A stretch of 64,000 bases of DNA, from the NCBI GenBank assembly GCA_009739215.1, contig VSJF01000006.1:1488001-1552000 (forward strand), in the 5' to 3' direction. Both the position numbers and the translations under genes were made by a program. This document shows positions 38,131-50,936 of the stretch, one piece after another. Source of the stretch: Floccularia luteovirens. Taxonomy: Eukaryota > Basidiomycota > Agaricomycetes > Agaricales > Squamanitaceae. Positions within the stretch are counted from its first letter, which is position 1; each line of letters begins with the position of its first letter. Below the pieces are notes generated by a model. That model worked only from the letters and a program-made list of their open reading frames with translations, did not search any database and was not told the origin of the DNA.

Positions 38131-39928
38131 ATGAACCAAGTCATCACGAAAAGGTTACACGTCTCGGGCCTGACTCCATCAATCTCTCCAGATGTTCTTC
38201 TACAAAAGTTATCGACGTTCGGACATGTAAAGTCGATGGATTGTTTTGGTCTGAAGAATGGGGTAGGGCTACCGAGAAAATTTGGTTATGTCACCATCGA
38301 GACTACGAGTGAAAAATTATCCAGGTGTTCGTGAATCGAATTGTGGATGTGGAGACATCTAACGCGTCCATTAAGGTCTAACTTTACTCAACGGAACAAC
38401 TTGGAAAGGTGCTAAACTACGAATTGGAGAAGCCAAGCCAGATTATGCAGAACGGTAAGCATTATTGTTTCTAGACTTTTTTTCTTTCCAGCTGTTGATC
38501 AAAGTTGTTCATTAAGCTTGCGGCTTGAGCGGGAAACTACCGCAGAACCTCCTAAGAAACGACGCAGAAATTTTGGAGCTGAACATGCGGAAGACATGAC
38601 ATTGGTCACTGCAGAGAAAGCTGCTAACCGACCTGGTTGGAAAGTCACCCCTCTTGGGCGAATCATCAGACCGATCAAAATGAGGCCTGTACGACCGTTG
38701 CCCGCCATGCAAGAGGAAACGGCACTTGTCACAAAGTCAAAATCCGATAGACAAACCCTCGAAAAAACAAAGAAAAAGCGGGTTAAGATTCCTGATACTC
38801 GTGCGAGAAGAAGAACGATTGACATGACAAAATGGGGGAGTGTGCATTTGAAAGGAATGTTTCTGGACATAGAGGTTCCAGCTGCACGATATTCTACCTT
38901 GGTTTCACAAGAAAAAGATAACAGTTTGGACCATTTAAGTGACGAAGATGGCATATCAGACGATGAAAATGAAGTAAAGATAATAACCCCACTGGCTCGA
39001 GCTAGTCCCCCAAAAGCCCATTCCCCACCGAATATATCGCAACCATCGCAACATACTTTAGAGCACACGGTTCCTATTGTGCAAGGTTCAGTGAAGGCAA
39101 CAGCGAATGATATTGATGTCAGTGCCGAAAAAGTTTCATCATTAAAGCTGCTCGGCGAGATCTTCGGCAAAGATGAAGATGACTGGCTGGGTAGGGAGAG
39201 TGTAGGTTCTGGCATTGATGAAGACGAACTAACTAAAAATGCTCCGAACACTACCACGGAAGACTTTGTTGAAACTTTTGACATAGTTCCAATGGACCAC
39301 CCCATCGAAGGACCAAGTGAGTACATGTTTCAGAAGACGACTGTCATGAATAGGACTCATACTTTACAAGGCTTATATGCTATACAAAAGAAGGAATCCT
39401 CAAAGCTCAAAGAGCTGTTTGCTCCTCAAGAAAGGGAAGGTACATCTATCAATTCTATCTGTCCTCCTTACAAAAATCTCAAGTTTGTTGCGCACAGCTG
39501 GATTTTCACTCATTGGCCATCTTGATTTGGACCTAGAGATGGATGAAGCTCCTTTCCCTACCCTACAAGACGTGGAGATGCAAGTTCCAACGTCCACAGA
39601 AATCTCTGTCCTACAAGCAATATCTTCGAACTACTCAAGTATTCCTGTCTTAGATAACAAACAACCATTATTCTTTCCTCACCCAAAGGCATCTTACAAC
39701 AATAATAAAGCGCGTTCCAAAGATATTTTCGACGTCGTCAAAGACAATGGATGTAACTGGCGTGATCCCTCATTTGGATTCTATCGAACAGAAACAGAGG
39801 AAAATATTCGCAAGCGATGGGAAGAAGAACGTGGTGAGTTGACTAAAGAATGGAAGAAGCGTCATAGAGAGGCGGTAAAAATGACACGGAGGAGAGGGAT
39901 GAAGGGAATGGAGGAGATGGAATACTAA
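38131..39928 (+). CDS. RRM-domain nucleolar protein, Nop8/NOL8-like
   Basis: Nop8 helps assemble early 60S pre-ribosomes in the nucleolus. The ATG at 38131 opens MNQVITKRLHVSGLTPSISP, the start of an RRM (RNP2-like LHVSGL; RNP1-like KFGYVTIET). After an intron whose donor is best placed at GTTCGT (38330) the RRM ends with LLNGTTWKGAKLRIGEAKPD. A very basic stretch follows (PPKKRRRNFGAEHAED), then TKWGSVHLKGMFLDI and an acidic middle. Then come SSKLKELFAPQE and, across an intron, GFSLIGHLDLDLEMDEAPFP. The end is FGFYRTETEENIRKRWEEER and ELTKEWKKRHREAVKMTRRR. The C-terminal motifs agree with my recollection of fungal Nop8 and animal NOL8. About 530 residues. The first splice junction is uncertain. 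Confidence 0.78.
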
Positions 39929-40126
39929 CTGTCTGCAGTTAGATATTATAATTGTTGTGAAAATGGGGTGTCACGTGCCATTTGTTGTCTGAAGACATCT
40001 TATCCAAACAGAGTTATTAAATTCTTCAATTTTGAGCTGTTGAATTTCGTTGAACACCTCATCGACATCCTCGGCATTGTACATTACCCATTGTTTTCAT
40101 CGTATACCATCAAAAGTTCAACTATT
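39929..40126. promoter_or_regulatory. Spacer and promoter of the NUP53 gene
   Basis: 198 nt between the NOP8-like stop and the NUP53 start. A TATA-like element is not obvious; nothing else seen. Confidence 0.3.
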
Positions 40127-41440
40127 ATGCATCACTCAAGCTTCACGGTGGCTGGAATGTCTTCATCAACTAGTGGTCATCATAATCCAAACCTAAATAC
40201 TTGGGGAACTGCAAGCTCAGGTGGCTCACTAACTGCGCCATTCACGGACAGTCTATCACAGTCGCGAAGTCACTATCAACCTGGTTATCTGATGGTACGT
40301 ACTACTCCCGCATTCACTCTGAATTTGAGTGTCATTTTTGCTTTTTTAGTCTGCATCACAAAGTAATGTAAGTGCTCATTACAGCTGCTAAAATCCATAT
40401 GAAAAGAACATACGTAGAACGCGCCCCAAGGGAACCAACGCATCGATGAAGCGCCGATTGTCCAAACGAAAGCGAAAATGAACCATGTTTTGTCACAGGG
40501 TTCCGTCTCTGAATTTGGCATAGACTCTATGTTCCAAAGTAAGAGGTAAGGATGTCTGTCATAATCACATATCCATAATACTGAGCTTGGCTCAGGCAAC
40601 GTCAGAATTTAGCGGACGAAGATGCACCGCCCACAACATCTGTTAATGATATTCCAAATGAAATTTTCCGGGACACAAAACCTCCACAATTTCAACAAAG
40701 GGTACTATACTCAAGTACATTTTTCATTATTCCACTTGACAATGTGAAACCAGAATTCGAGCCTTGAAGTCTCTCAATATTCCAAACGCCATACCCGTGC
40801 CCCATCTGCTCCCCAATCCTCACAACCTTTATACGTTATTGTGTTTGGATACCCAGCCGATAAGTTTAGCGTGACGGTCGAATACTTCAGATCTTTTGGA
40901 GACTCCACAGAAGCTGACCCTAATATCGAAATTGTGAATTGCTTCAGAATTGGTTACCGAGATGCAGGAGATGCTATGCGAGCTGTTAGGAAAAATGGAG
41001 AGGTATTAGGAGGAAGCTGGATGATTGGGGTTAAGTGGGCCGTGAGTGTCCCCCATTCTTTCAGCTGATTGCTATTTTGAAGCCTTAACTATCTTCGTGG
41101 GTAGGATCCTGTACAAGCAGAGGCTCTTCTTGGCCAACCGGTACTCCGCGTGGGCTTATCGAGCCCGCTCACAGAGCCTTCACCGACAGGGAACGCCATG
41201 GCAGTCGATGAGCCCTCCCATTACCATTCAAACTCACATACACCAACAGTGGGGACACCGATCAGGCTTGTGCCCGCTGCTTCAGCATACCGAAAGACTG
41301 GCACCATTTCCAAAGGCACTACACCCCAACAACCGAAAGGTAATCCGGTTGTCAATGAATCAGCACCAGTCATGTCATCAGCCACTACACAAAGCAAGGG
41401 AGTTCTTGGTCAGATGTCAGATTTAATCTTTGGGTGGTAA
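40127..41440 (+). CDS. NUP53: Nucleoporin Nup53/Nup35 (RRM_NUP35/MPPN domain)
   Basis: This linker nucleoporin of the inner ring joins Nup93- and Nup155-type partners and the pore membrane. The ATG at 40127 gives MHHSSFTVAGMSSSTSGHHN, a Ser/Asn/Gly-rich, probably disordered N-terminus. The RRM-like dimerisation domain is at about 40840-41045: LYVIVFGYPADKFSVTVEYF, RSFGDSTEADPNIEIVNCFR, IGYRDAGDAMRAVRKNGEVL, and GGSWMIGVKWAD. FGYP and YF..FG are the family signature. The C-terminus is polar and ends LGQMSDLIFGW, where the closing amphipathic helix and final Trp match the membrane-binding end known in Nup53/Nup35. About 330 residues in six or so exons. A second start within 11 residues (MSS..) is possible. 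Confidence 0.87.
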
Positions 41441-42761
41441 TACAGCTGCCATGAGGTTTATACTGTGTCGCCTTCCATTTTATCTCTAATATTTGCCTGC
41501 AATATGCGTCAGGTGAAGGCTGAAGTAGCAGTTAGACAACCTTTTGGTGTATTAGGCTTTGTGTCATTCTGTTTGGAATGAGATTGGGTTTCCTGTATTG
41601 ATTCTTTGGCCTGACTTGTTCATTTAATCTCCGTCCAGTGAGTTCTAACTCCAGGCTATTTGCAGTAAGTTGCGATAATTTCGCGCTTTCAATTAGGCGA
41701 CTAATGAATTAAAAGAAATTCTTGTTAGAACTGCCTTGAGGATTCAAGTCAAAAGTCTTGTTGAGTTAATAGTTGGACCCCTGCAGGGTTTAGCGGTCAC
41801 TTCTAAAGTAGCCGAACCCAGTTGTATACATACATGTTGTGTTCATATACCATGTTTACCTATCGTCAATTCCGCCTCTTCTACTTGTTGAATCTGAGTG
41901 GTGAGTTATTTTAGGTGCTCGGTATATGCCCAGAAATTGTATTCCTGATGGGATCTAACTTTGGAAGTGGTTAATACAGATTATCATGATGTTGATTTCA
42001 CCAGCGCTAATGCTCTTGAACACAACTGTAGCTGACCATGAAGTGCGATATAAACGGGTGCCAGTGCCGCGTGTGGAACCCAGTGGACCTAGACTCCAGC
42101 GAAATCCCGATGCTATCTAACGGCTACTTGAAGCGATATCCACGATTCCCCAATTAGTATACATATGTACAAGACACAAGCCCGATTTGTTTGTGGCAAC
42201 TTGTGCTTGTGATTACTGCAGATGATATGATGAACATATTGCATGTGGATCTGTACACTATTTTTGTCCCCCAGCGCGTGGCAAAGCATGGGAACTGTCT
42301 GAGCAAACATACTGAGGATGGTAGGTGTCCTACAATTAATGCTGTTATCCGGTTTTTTTGGAATTCTTATCCTCCAGCTACTCCCTATCGGCCTTGTGCA
42401 AAATATTACGTCGAATAACTCTCCGATAATGAGTCGCATTTTCCGAAGCAACTCGGTGCCCCCAAAATGTACGTTTTATGAAGGCTCAAAGTCTACGTCT
42501 TTTTAGATGCGCGACGAAACCGTGGGACTTCCACCTATTCTCGCCTATTACCTCAGGGTACTTCATCAGCCAAGAATATACATGTCATCACCATGAACCC
42601 CTTCGTGAGGTTTCTCCTGCTGATATTTTCAGCAACCTGTCCGATTCTACCGTGTCTTTTCTTAGAACGGGGATATATTAACTTGGGTTGATGTCACTCG
42701 CAAAACCTTGTACAGGCTTCCTATCTGCTCCGACACCACTGCTAGTAAACCACCTCTAATC
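41441..42761. other. Long spacer, possibly with one small ORF
   Basis: I see no confirmed gene in these 1.3 kb. One small forward frame at 41986-42120 (ATG ATG start, MMLISPALMLLNTTVADHEV, 44 residues) has a short hydrophobic start and a basic, Pro-rich end, and is preceded by a possible intron acceptor (TACAG at 41979). It could be a tiny secreted or membrane protein or the second exon of something longer. I could not join it in phase to the ATG at about 41849. Confidence 0.2.
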
Positions 42762-44667
42762 ATGGTGAAGTTCAAAGTTGCAATTTGGTGAGTACTTGAA
42801 CGAATTATTATATACATCAGATCTTACCTATCTTAGTGGGGGTGGGATTGGAGGCTTAACATTGGCTGGTACAGTCTACACATGATCTACGGGAATATTC
42901 AATCCTCATGGCTCTGTATCTATAGTGGCCATTTCAAATTACCCAGATATTGAAGTCGAGATATATGAGGCTGCATCGAACCTCACCCAGGTTGGGGCCG
43001 GCATTGGAGTCTTTCAGCGTAATTGTTCTTCAGGCAACATATCATACTGCTCATTAACATGCATATAAAACCAGGTACCTGGGAAATATTACAAAAATTG
43101 GGGCTGGACAAAGAACTCCTCAAGACCACCGATGTCAAGCGCACTGACGGTTTAGGTGCCTTCGGTAGATGATTGATGACCGGCTGGATTGCTAATAACC
43201 GACCTCAGTGACCACTTTCCGTTTCAGAAAGAGTGATCAATCAGAAGGTATGGATTTTTACGAGCTCATCACCAGAGGTATGATTCTCCACCAATATTGC
43301 TCTATCGCCGAGCGGCTCATGTGTCATAGGGAACATGATGACCTTCCATCGCGCGGACTTCCAGCAAGTGCTCTTGGACAAACTATCATCTACTTCATGT
43401 CGCATTTTCTGCGGAAAGCGGCTTTCATCATATGTTCAACCCGTATGGGGCCCCACGACACTTTCCTTCGAAGACGGTACTAAGGCGTCTTGCGATGTGC
43501 TCATTGGGGCTGATGGTATAAAGTCCGCGGTTCGGCACTCACTCCTTAAGGAAATGGCAAATAAATCCCAGTCAGAAGGCAGGTGTTCAGAAGCCTCCGA
43601 ACTCATGGCGTCGATAGATCCTGTGTGGAGCGGAATGATTGCATACCGTGCTTTGATCCCTACTGACCAGTTAAAGGCTCAGAAGGCAGACCATCCTATT
43701 TTTAGTCAACCTATACAAGTGGGTGGTAATCTCGGTACTAATTATACAAGTGTTCTTGACAGTACAGTTTGAATTGTAGTATCTAGGAAAGGATGGTGCA
43801 AGTAGCTTTATCAATTCTATCCGCAGACATTCTGACTTTGTTTGGTTTCCAGTTTATAATAGCTTACCCAATTTCTTGTGGCAAGTTCATAAACTTTGTT
43901 GCATTTCAAGCACACCGGGAGTTGGAAAATACCAAGTTTTCGGGTCCCTGGGTATCCACTGCGGAGACCTCCGAATTTCGCAATCACTTCAAAAAGTGGG
44001 AACCACAAGTTCAAGCATTATTAGATGTATGTGTTCTTGCTTGTGATATCAAACTAATATAGGTTTATTTCCTCCGTAGTGTGTTGATAAACCGCTTCGA
44101 TGGGCGATTCACACAGTTAAACCGCTCAAATCGTTCGTCTCGGGACGTGTTTGTCTCCTTGGAGATGCTGTAAGTGAACCTGAGAATAATATATTATGTA
44201 TAGTTCTCAAATCAATTGCAGGGACATGCAATGACACCATTCCAAGGGGCAGGTGCTGGGCAAGCAATTGAGGTACGCGCAGTCGCAGACCATTTTCCGG
44301 TCCATTTAACAAAACCATATGCCAGGACGCATACATTCTTGCTACTATTCTGGGTCACGCAGGCACGACACGCGATAACATCGCGCACGGACTTAGCATA
44401 TACGATCGGATAAGGAGACCTTTCGCGCAGGGTGTGCAAGAAAGATCTTGGCGCAATGGGCAATTCTTCTCCATGCAATATAACCGCGGCGATTATTCCT
44501 CCCTCTCCAGGAATGAGCTCAAACATAAGCTCCGGCTTCCGGCGCTAAAGTCTGCAAAGGATTGGGAATGGGCATGGATGTCTTCGATTGACAGCTTGGT
44601 TAACGAAACGCAGCGTTTGTTAAAAGCCGAAGGATTGGCGCCACTACGCGATGAGAGTAGGCTGTGA
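42762..44667 (+). CDS. FAD-dependent aromatic monooxygenase (salicylate hydroxylase-like)
   Basis: A group A flavoprotein monooxygenase that uses NAD(P)H and O2 to hydroxylate an aromatic acid or similar compound; the substrate cannot be told from sequence. The ATG at 42762 gives MVKFKVAICGGGIGGLTLAV (first GxGxxG, split by an intron), with IEVEIYEAASNLTQVGAGIG next. NMMTFHRADFQQVLLDKLS holds the conserved Arg block. DVLIGADGIKSAVRHSLLKE is the DG fingerprint. After small introns come YPISCGKFINFVAFQ, LLDCVDKPLRWAIHTVKPLK, and GRVCLLGDAGHAMTPFQGAG, the GD motif with the Pro of family enzymes, AGQAIEDAYILATILGHAG, and YDRIRRPFAQGVQERSW. Roughly 430 residues, all motifs present, no lesion. It stands alone, without a cluster around it. 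Confidence 0.9.
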
Positions 44668-44864
44668 GATACAGAGCAATATGTTGATTCTGCTTGATGT
44701 AAAAAATGTAAACCAATTGATGTATTGATATATCCAAATATAACACCATTAAAATATTAATACTTGCAGGAAATTTTAGTAACAAGCTATTTCTTCTGAA
44801 CTGCGAGCTAATGGTTCGTAGAACCAACATCTTCTGAAGCACCGCGGTGGTGGTCCATGATCTA
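44668..44864. other. Convergent spacer between the monooxygenase and TGS1 genes
   Basis: AT-rich, 197 nt between stop codons, presumably both poly(A) regions. Confidence 0.35.
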
Positions 44865-45990
<1,126 letters not shown>

Positions 45991-46115
45991 TAGTATAATG
46001 GTGTATTTTTGTAGTCAACACGCGTAGAGTGTGGTTCTGTGTGCCATAGTGCGTGACATACTTAGCTACTTAAAGTCACTTGAGAACTGTTTCTTCAGCC
46101 TCAACTCCTACACCA
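45991..46115. promoter_or_regulatory. Divergent promoter, TGS1 / FunK1
   Basis: The two start codons are 125 nt apart on opposite strands, so the regulatory DNA must be shared or overlapping. No clear TATA box or known factor site is visible. Confidence 0.45.
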
Positions 46116-48720
46116 ATGCCAAGGTACTGTTCTGGTTATGCTCTTTATACATTGTCATATCACTCATCTAATATAAAGTAATCCCCAGACTCCTGCTCGT
46201 GTAGGAGCTACAACTAATGATGAGACCCCCAAATCCTTCAAATCAGCAACTTCACTCTCATATTATCATGAATCAAGACCCACTCAAGAAAACGACCCAA
46301 CTACTCCTCAGTGGGCTCGAGACTTTATAGAATCTCACACCTCTTACAATGGAACAATCGAAGGATTTCTCAATGATTATGTCTCAGCTCCTCGAAGGTT
46401 GCCAACGCAAGAGCCTCTCTCACAGCGCTTTTTCCACGATTCCATCGACGAACAAGAACTGGTAACGGCGCCAAAATTGGTATGTTATGTTGTCACCATT
46501 CTCGTCGAACACCACTAACTTCCACTAGGTCAAGTCGCTCAATGATATGATGAAACGGTTTCCGACACTGTATCGGATGGAATTCTGTGATCATGGACGC
46601 AATGATATCCCCCCCCTTTCTCCCACAGAGCATAACACCAAACCAGACATCGCAGCCGGCTGTCCTGGTGCAAGTTCACGACCGAGGCCTTGGAACTGGA
46701 CAGACACCTATATTGTCCTGGAATTGAAATCAAAGGCGAAAGACGACCCGATTGATAAGAATGGAGTAGCAAGGAGAGATGCGGCGAAGATAATAACACA
46801 GCTGGCTAAAAACGGTCGAAATCTCCTTCAAGCACACTCCAGTTGTTTCTCTTTTGTGATAGGTGTCTACGGTAGTCGGATGCGCATTTTCCGGTTCGAT
46901 AGAGCTGGTGTAATATCGTCTCCTGCTTTCGACATCAAGGAGAATGGAGCCCTCGTAGAAGATTTTTTCTGGCGCTTTGTGAATCCAACCCCATATAACG
47001 ATAAGGATTTCCACGGATATAAGAAGAAGACACAACTTGAGTTCACCAAGGTCCTTGGACTAGATCCTACCATCAGAGTCCCTAGTGATCGGGAAATGGA
47101 GCGCATGATGAAGGAAGTCTCGAAAATATATAGTCATTTAGGTGAAAATGAGTTGCAAACAATGAGGAGGACAGCTCGGTGGATGCTTATCAATGTCTGG
47201 GAGTCGATGGGGGTACCTGAACTGAACTGGAAGCGGGACGCTGACCCAGGGCCTGATGTCGGTGATGCGGGTGCTCCTGCGAAGGGCAAGGTGGAGCAAG
47301 AGGAAGAGAAGGAAAAGCAAATGATAGGTTCGTGTTTGCGCTTTGAACTGCTCAATTATTTGACTATTATACACGATGTGTTATATCTAGATAGAAGAAT
47401 GTGGTGCTTCACATTCGGTGTCCCGCTTTACGAATCGTCGGGGTTATTTTCTAGGGCAACACGTGTTATGCGTGCTATCCTCGATCCAGAAAGTTACAGT
47501 GCATACGCTGGAGTTGTATTTGCAGTTAAGGATGTATGGCGAGAAGTCACGAGGCAGTCCGAATCAAAATGCTATGAGATGTTCAAGAAAAGGTCGGCGG
47601 GAGAATCTGTAGGACTAGCACAATGCTATGGCTCACTGGATCTCGGGGAGGTGGAAGGACCTAATCACGGACACAAGACGAAGAAACCAACGAACAAGAA
47701 CGAGCGACATCGTGAGCGAAGCCTTATATACCCTGTTGGACGACCTTTGCGAAGTTTCAGACGGACATGGGAACTGATCATGGCCTTCCGAGATGCAGTC
47801 CAGGGTTTGTGTGCTATTATCCCATGTGCTGCTGTGTGTTAATTTGTTCGACACATGAAGGCCATAAAACTGCGTATAAAAGTGGTGTACTTCACCGGGA
47901 TATCAGTCCTGGCAATATTCTACTACTGGAGACATTCGAGAAGATAGATGGAGGGTTTTTACATGATTTCGACTATGGTAAAATCCTGGACTCTATCTTT
48001 GAGCGCATAGATGAAACCCACATGAGGGAGATGACGGTATGTGCTCAATGACGAACATTTCATAGTATTGCTGATGTATTGATTCAGGGGACATTTCCGT
48101 TCATGGCAATCGGTATTCTGAACAACCAACCCCATGAGGCTCATCATGACCTTGAATCGTTTTATTGGACACTGATCTATATAATTCTGCGACACACAAA
48201 CCATGATGGTGGATTTGATGCCTCATGCATGCTATTTGATCATATCCATGAAAAGGATTTTCGCGCCCATAAACGTGATTGGTTATCTACATCACTTTTA
48301 AAAGTCAAGGATAACGAACCTCTCACACAACTCCTTGATAATCTACAAATATTGTTCGTCAAACAACTGAGTATGGTACGCGAACCTGGAATTCCGGTAA
48401 CGCATGACGAGCTTCTCAAAGTTCTTGACGATGCTCTGAATATGGAAAATTGGCCCAAGAATGATTGCGCTTTACCATTCCCGAATACACAATCAAAGGC
48501 GGAGTTGCAGAGACAGATACCATGCCCGAATACTCACAGTCAAAGTTCAGGAAATCCTGAGTTGCAGGCAGACGTACCAGTCCAATTAACATCTACCACT
48601 GTTTCATCGTCATCACGGGGCCTTCGGAGGAGCGAGCGCATCAACAAGATGAAATCTAACACAATTTCTACTTCCTCTGGGACACGCCACGGGACTGAAG
48701 GAGGGCGAAATAAAGACTAG
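46116..48720 (+). CDS. Fungal-type protein kinase (FunK1 family)
   Basis: FunK1 kinases are a family expanded in Agaricomycetes and linked to multicellular development; substrates are unknown. Exon 1 is ATGCCAAG, spliced to give MPRTPARVGATTNDETPKSF. The long N-terminal region typical of the family follows (ESHTSYNGTIEGFLNDYVSA; WNWTDTYIVLELKSK; SFVIGVYGSRMRIFRFDRAG). In the kinase lobe GHKTAYKSGVLHRDISPGNI carries the HRD catalytic loop with Asn. The metal site is LHDFDYGKIL, Asp-Phe-Asp instead of DFG, which as I recall is usual in FunK1. After a short intron come GTFPFMAIGIL (the APE-region equivalent) and HHDLESFYWTLIYIILRHTN, a family signature. The end is Ser/Thr-rich and basic. About 790 residues, intact. 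A broken copy of the catalytic segment lies at 49200-49461. Confidence 0.88.
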
Positions 48721-48829
48721 AGCATACCCAGATTATTATCCCATTCGGATTATTGATTTTTGAGGCATCAATTACTCAAAGCGGTCTCTGCAAGCAGCAA
48801 TTTCTAGACTTGCTTCCGCAAATTTATAT

Positions 48830-48935
48830 TCATATTCTACAATATAGTCCGTTATGAGCTCTGGAATGTCACTACATAATACTATATCACCTCCCCAATA
48901 AATATCAGGGAGGCTATGAATAGTTGCGCATTCAT
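48830..48935 (-). pseudogene. TGS1 fragment (relic of a segmental duplication)
   Basis: The stretch containing ATGAGCTCTGGAATGTCACT, then CAATAAA and GGGAGGCTATGAATAG, matches the TGS1 segment at about 45582-45650 (ATGAGCTCTGGAGTGACACT.., CAATAAA.., GGGAGGCTGTGAATAG). Order, spacing and strand are the same; small insertions separate the blocks. Only this short part of the gene is recognisable. Confidence 0.7.
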
Positions 48936-49199
48936 TTCCTGTTATCGATAAAGCCCATCAAGCCTTAAACCCCGGTCACACGGTGTTGTCCAATTGTCGT
49001 CTATGCCACTGACCAAAACGAGCGAGAACATGATGCCCGGCACGAGGCATTCTGATTACAGTAAGATCCTACGACTAATATGAGAAGGTATGGTAGGTAC
49101 TGTGCTAACCGGGCGACATCTCAAGCAAACAGTGAGACAACGAATCTATCTGGTCCTTTAGATGTACAAAACGACTTGCCAATGTTCTCTAGGAAGTGA

Positions 49200-49461
49200 T
49201 TCAAGGTTCGTATCCCGTTATCTGTTATGCCACTTACGATTGATTTTGTCAACACATGAAGCCCATAAACTTGCGTATAACAGTGAAGTACCTCACCAGG
49301 ATATTACTCTTGGTAATATTCTACTATTGGAGACGCTTGAGAAGATAGGCGGAGGGCTTGCACATGGTTTCGACTATTGGAAATTCCCGCAATCCACCCT
49401 TGAGCGTGTGGATGAAACTCATGTAATGGTATGGGCTTCCATTATAAAAGTCATATATTAG
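49200..49461 (+). pseudogene. FunK1 kinase fragment (relic of the same duplication)
   Basis: The frame reads STHEAHKLAYNSEVPHQDIT then LGNILLLETLEKIGGGLAHG and FDYWKFPQSTLERVDETHV. It aligns with the catalytic part of the upstream FunK1 gene (HKTAYKSGVLHRDISPGNIL..). The catalytic loop has changed from HRD to HQD and SPGN to TLGN, and the text following the Asp-Phe-Asp motif is altered. Everything before and after this segment is missing, so it cannot be active. Confidence 0.8.
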
Positions 49462-49771
49462 GGCGTTTCACACAGCCGTTTTTAGTAGTTTTTCAATCGG
49501 ATTTTCGTGGGATTTTTCAATCGTTTTTGATCAAAAAATAACCAAAGATACAACCAAAAAACAACAGGAAAAACACTCAACATGAAACTCCCTCTCATCT
49601 GGGTCTGTTTTTACTGTTTTTTTTGTCACTGGGAAAAACAGTGATAATATATACATGGCACTTTAACTAATACATGGCATTTGGTTTGACATTTGTTTAC
49701 CATGCCTACCATTCCACTATAAAGGCATCTGCTTGATGATGCCCTCAGGTATGCTCACACACTCTAGAGAC
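49462..49771. repeat. T/A-rich spacer with palindromes
   Basis: No gene. It contains the 14-nt perfect palindrome TTTTTGATCAAAAA (about 49525-49538), a direct repeat of TTTTTCAATCG (about 49493 and 49516), and a hairpin with arms ACTGTTTTT/AAAAACAGT (about 49614-49642). The first bases (GGGCGTTTCACACAGCCG) look like a terminal repeat, but I found no partner. Confidence 0.45.
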
Positions 49772-50734
49772 TGTTGAGCAGCCATCTGTGCAGTGCACAG
49801 TGATAGAGACTCAAGTTCTTACCTTGTGCTTACTTAATCTTACACTTAGGTTAGTATACTACTACTTATCCAGAAAGGACTATCTATTATAAAAGAGGGT
49901 AGTGTCCTTATATACAGTTCTACTGTATGTACCTATTTGTAAATAGTGGTCTGTGCATTGTTCTACATAATCACATGTCTAGGGCATAGAATCTTGTAGA
50001 AGGTTGTAGAACATGCTTAGTCATATTGCACGTGATGCATAGGGCATAGGGCATATGTGGATGTAGTCATGTGACACATCATGTGACATATTACATGTGA
50101 CTTATCACCTGACAAATTATGTAATCCATTGTTACCGCTATGCATGTTATTGTTGTAGATAGGAGTCGAGTCGAATGCTAGTCACGTTTCCCTAGTGCGT
50201 CGAGGGGTAAAGTCCTCGAACTAGTTACTTTTGCCACTAGTGGGGGCCTCGTCGAGGTCAATTACGACGGAGGGGGCAGCCAGGCGTTTCAGGCTGCTCG
50301 CTGTCTTGCGTGCCATTATATACAACTTGCTAGCCGTCCTAGACTAGGGAGGGAGGATTCGCTTAGTACACACAGAGGTAGCAGAATAATCAAGCGTGTT
50401 AGGCAGTATTCAAACTAAGGTCAAGCTGAGGCTTGCCTGTAGTTTGCGCTATCTTAAATACATAATCTGTACTACTAAGAATAGCCTACAATGAGGCGTA
50501 TCACTAAGCCTACAAGTCATATAGAAGTGCTACTAGTCATATAGAAGACGCGTTGAGTCAAATAGATGCGCGCGCGAGTCAAAAGGTGAAACACAAGAGT
50601 CAAGGTGCTAAAGATAGTAAACATGAGGAGAATGCGTTGAAGACGCGTGTGTTTAAACTGTTCTAAAGTCCAGGGAGATATCGTAAGTCCGGATAAGGTC
50701 ATAACATCCATCATGTGATTGTGCTGTCACAACA
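49772..50734 (-). mobile_element. Solo LTR, family D copy 1, with target duplication GAGAC
   Basis: Read on the minus strand this element starts TGTTGTGACAGCACAATCAC and ends CTCAACA, with TG..CA termini. It is flanked by perfect 5-bp direct repeats GAGAC at 49767-49771 and 50735-50739. Its own sequence is about 380 bp; the remainder is a second solo LTR nested inside at 50130-50706. It shares ends and interior text with copies 2 and 3 near 59 kb, including CCTTCTACAAGATTCTAT. No internal retroelement genes accompany it. Confidence 0.85.
50130..50706 (-). mobile_element. Solo LTR, family A copy 1, nested, with target duplication TCCAT
   Basis: On the minus strand it begins TGTTATGACCTTATCCGGAC and ends CATAGCGGTAACA, 577 bp. 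It is flanked by the perfect 5-bp repeats TCCAT at 50125-50129 and 50707-50711. Removing it and one TCCAT restores an uninterrupted family D LTR that aligns to the other D copies. A second family A LTR of 578 bp lies at 57909-58486. Confidence 0.88.
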
Positions 50735-50767
50735 GAGACATTAGCTTCAAGAGCAACAGGCTTATAT

Positions 50768-50840
50768 TGTTATGACCTTATGTGGATATGCATTATCTCC
50801 CTGGACTTTAGAATGTGCATGTAACACATTCCCTCCTCAT
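50768..50840 (+). mobile_element. Family A LTR, 5' fragment
   Basis: It starts TGTTATGACCTTATGTGGAT and shares TATCTCCCTGGACTTTAGAA with the full family A LTRs, but is cut off after about 73 nt where a family D fragment begins. Confidence 0.75.
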
Positions 50841-50936
50841 TGTTGCGACAGCATGATCACATGATAGATTACATAATTCATCAGGTGATGAGTCACATGA
50901 GATATGTCACATGAGGTGTCACATGACTACATCCAT
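50841..50936 (+). mobile_element. Family D LTR, 5' fragment
   Basis: It starts TGTTGCGACAGCATGATCAC and matches the 5' 95 nt of family D (GATTACATAATTCATCAGGT.., GTGTCACATGACTACATCCA), then stops where CATAG-type repeats begin. Confidence 0.75.

Noticed and set aside
42113..42451. Minus-strand frame in the gap before the monooxygenase gene
   Set aside because: No family resemblance and no supporting exon signals.
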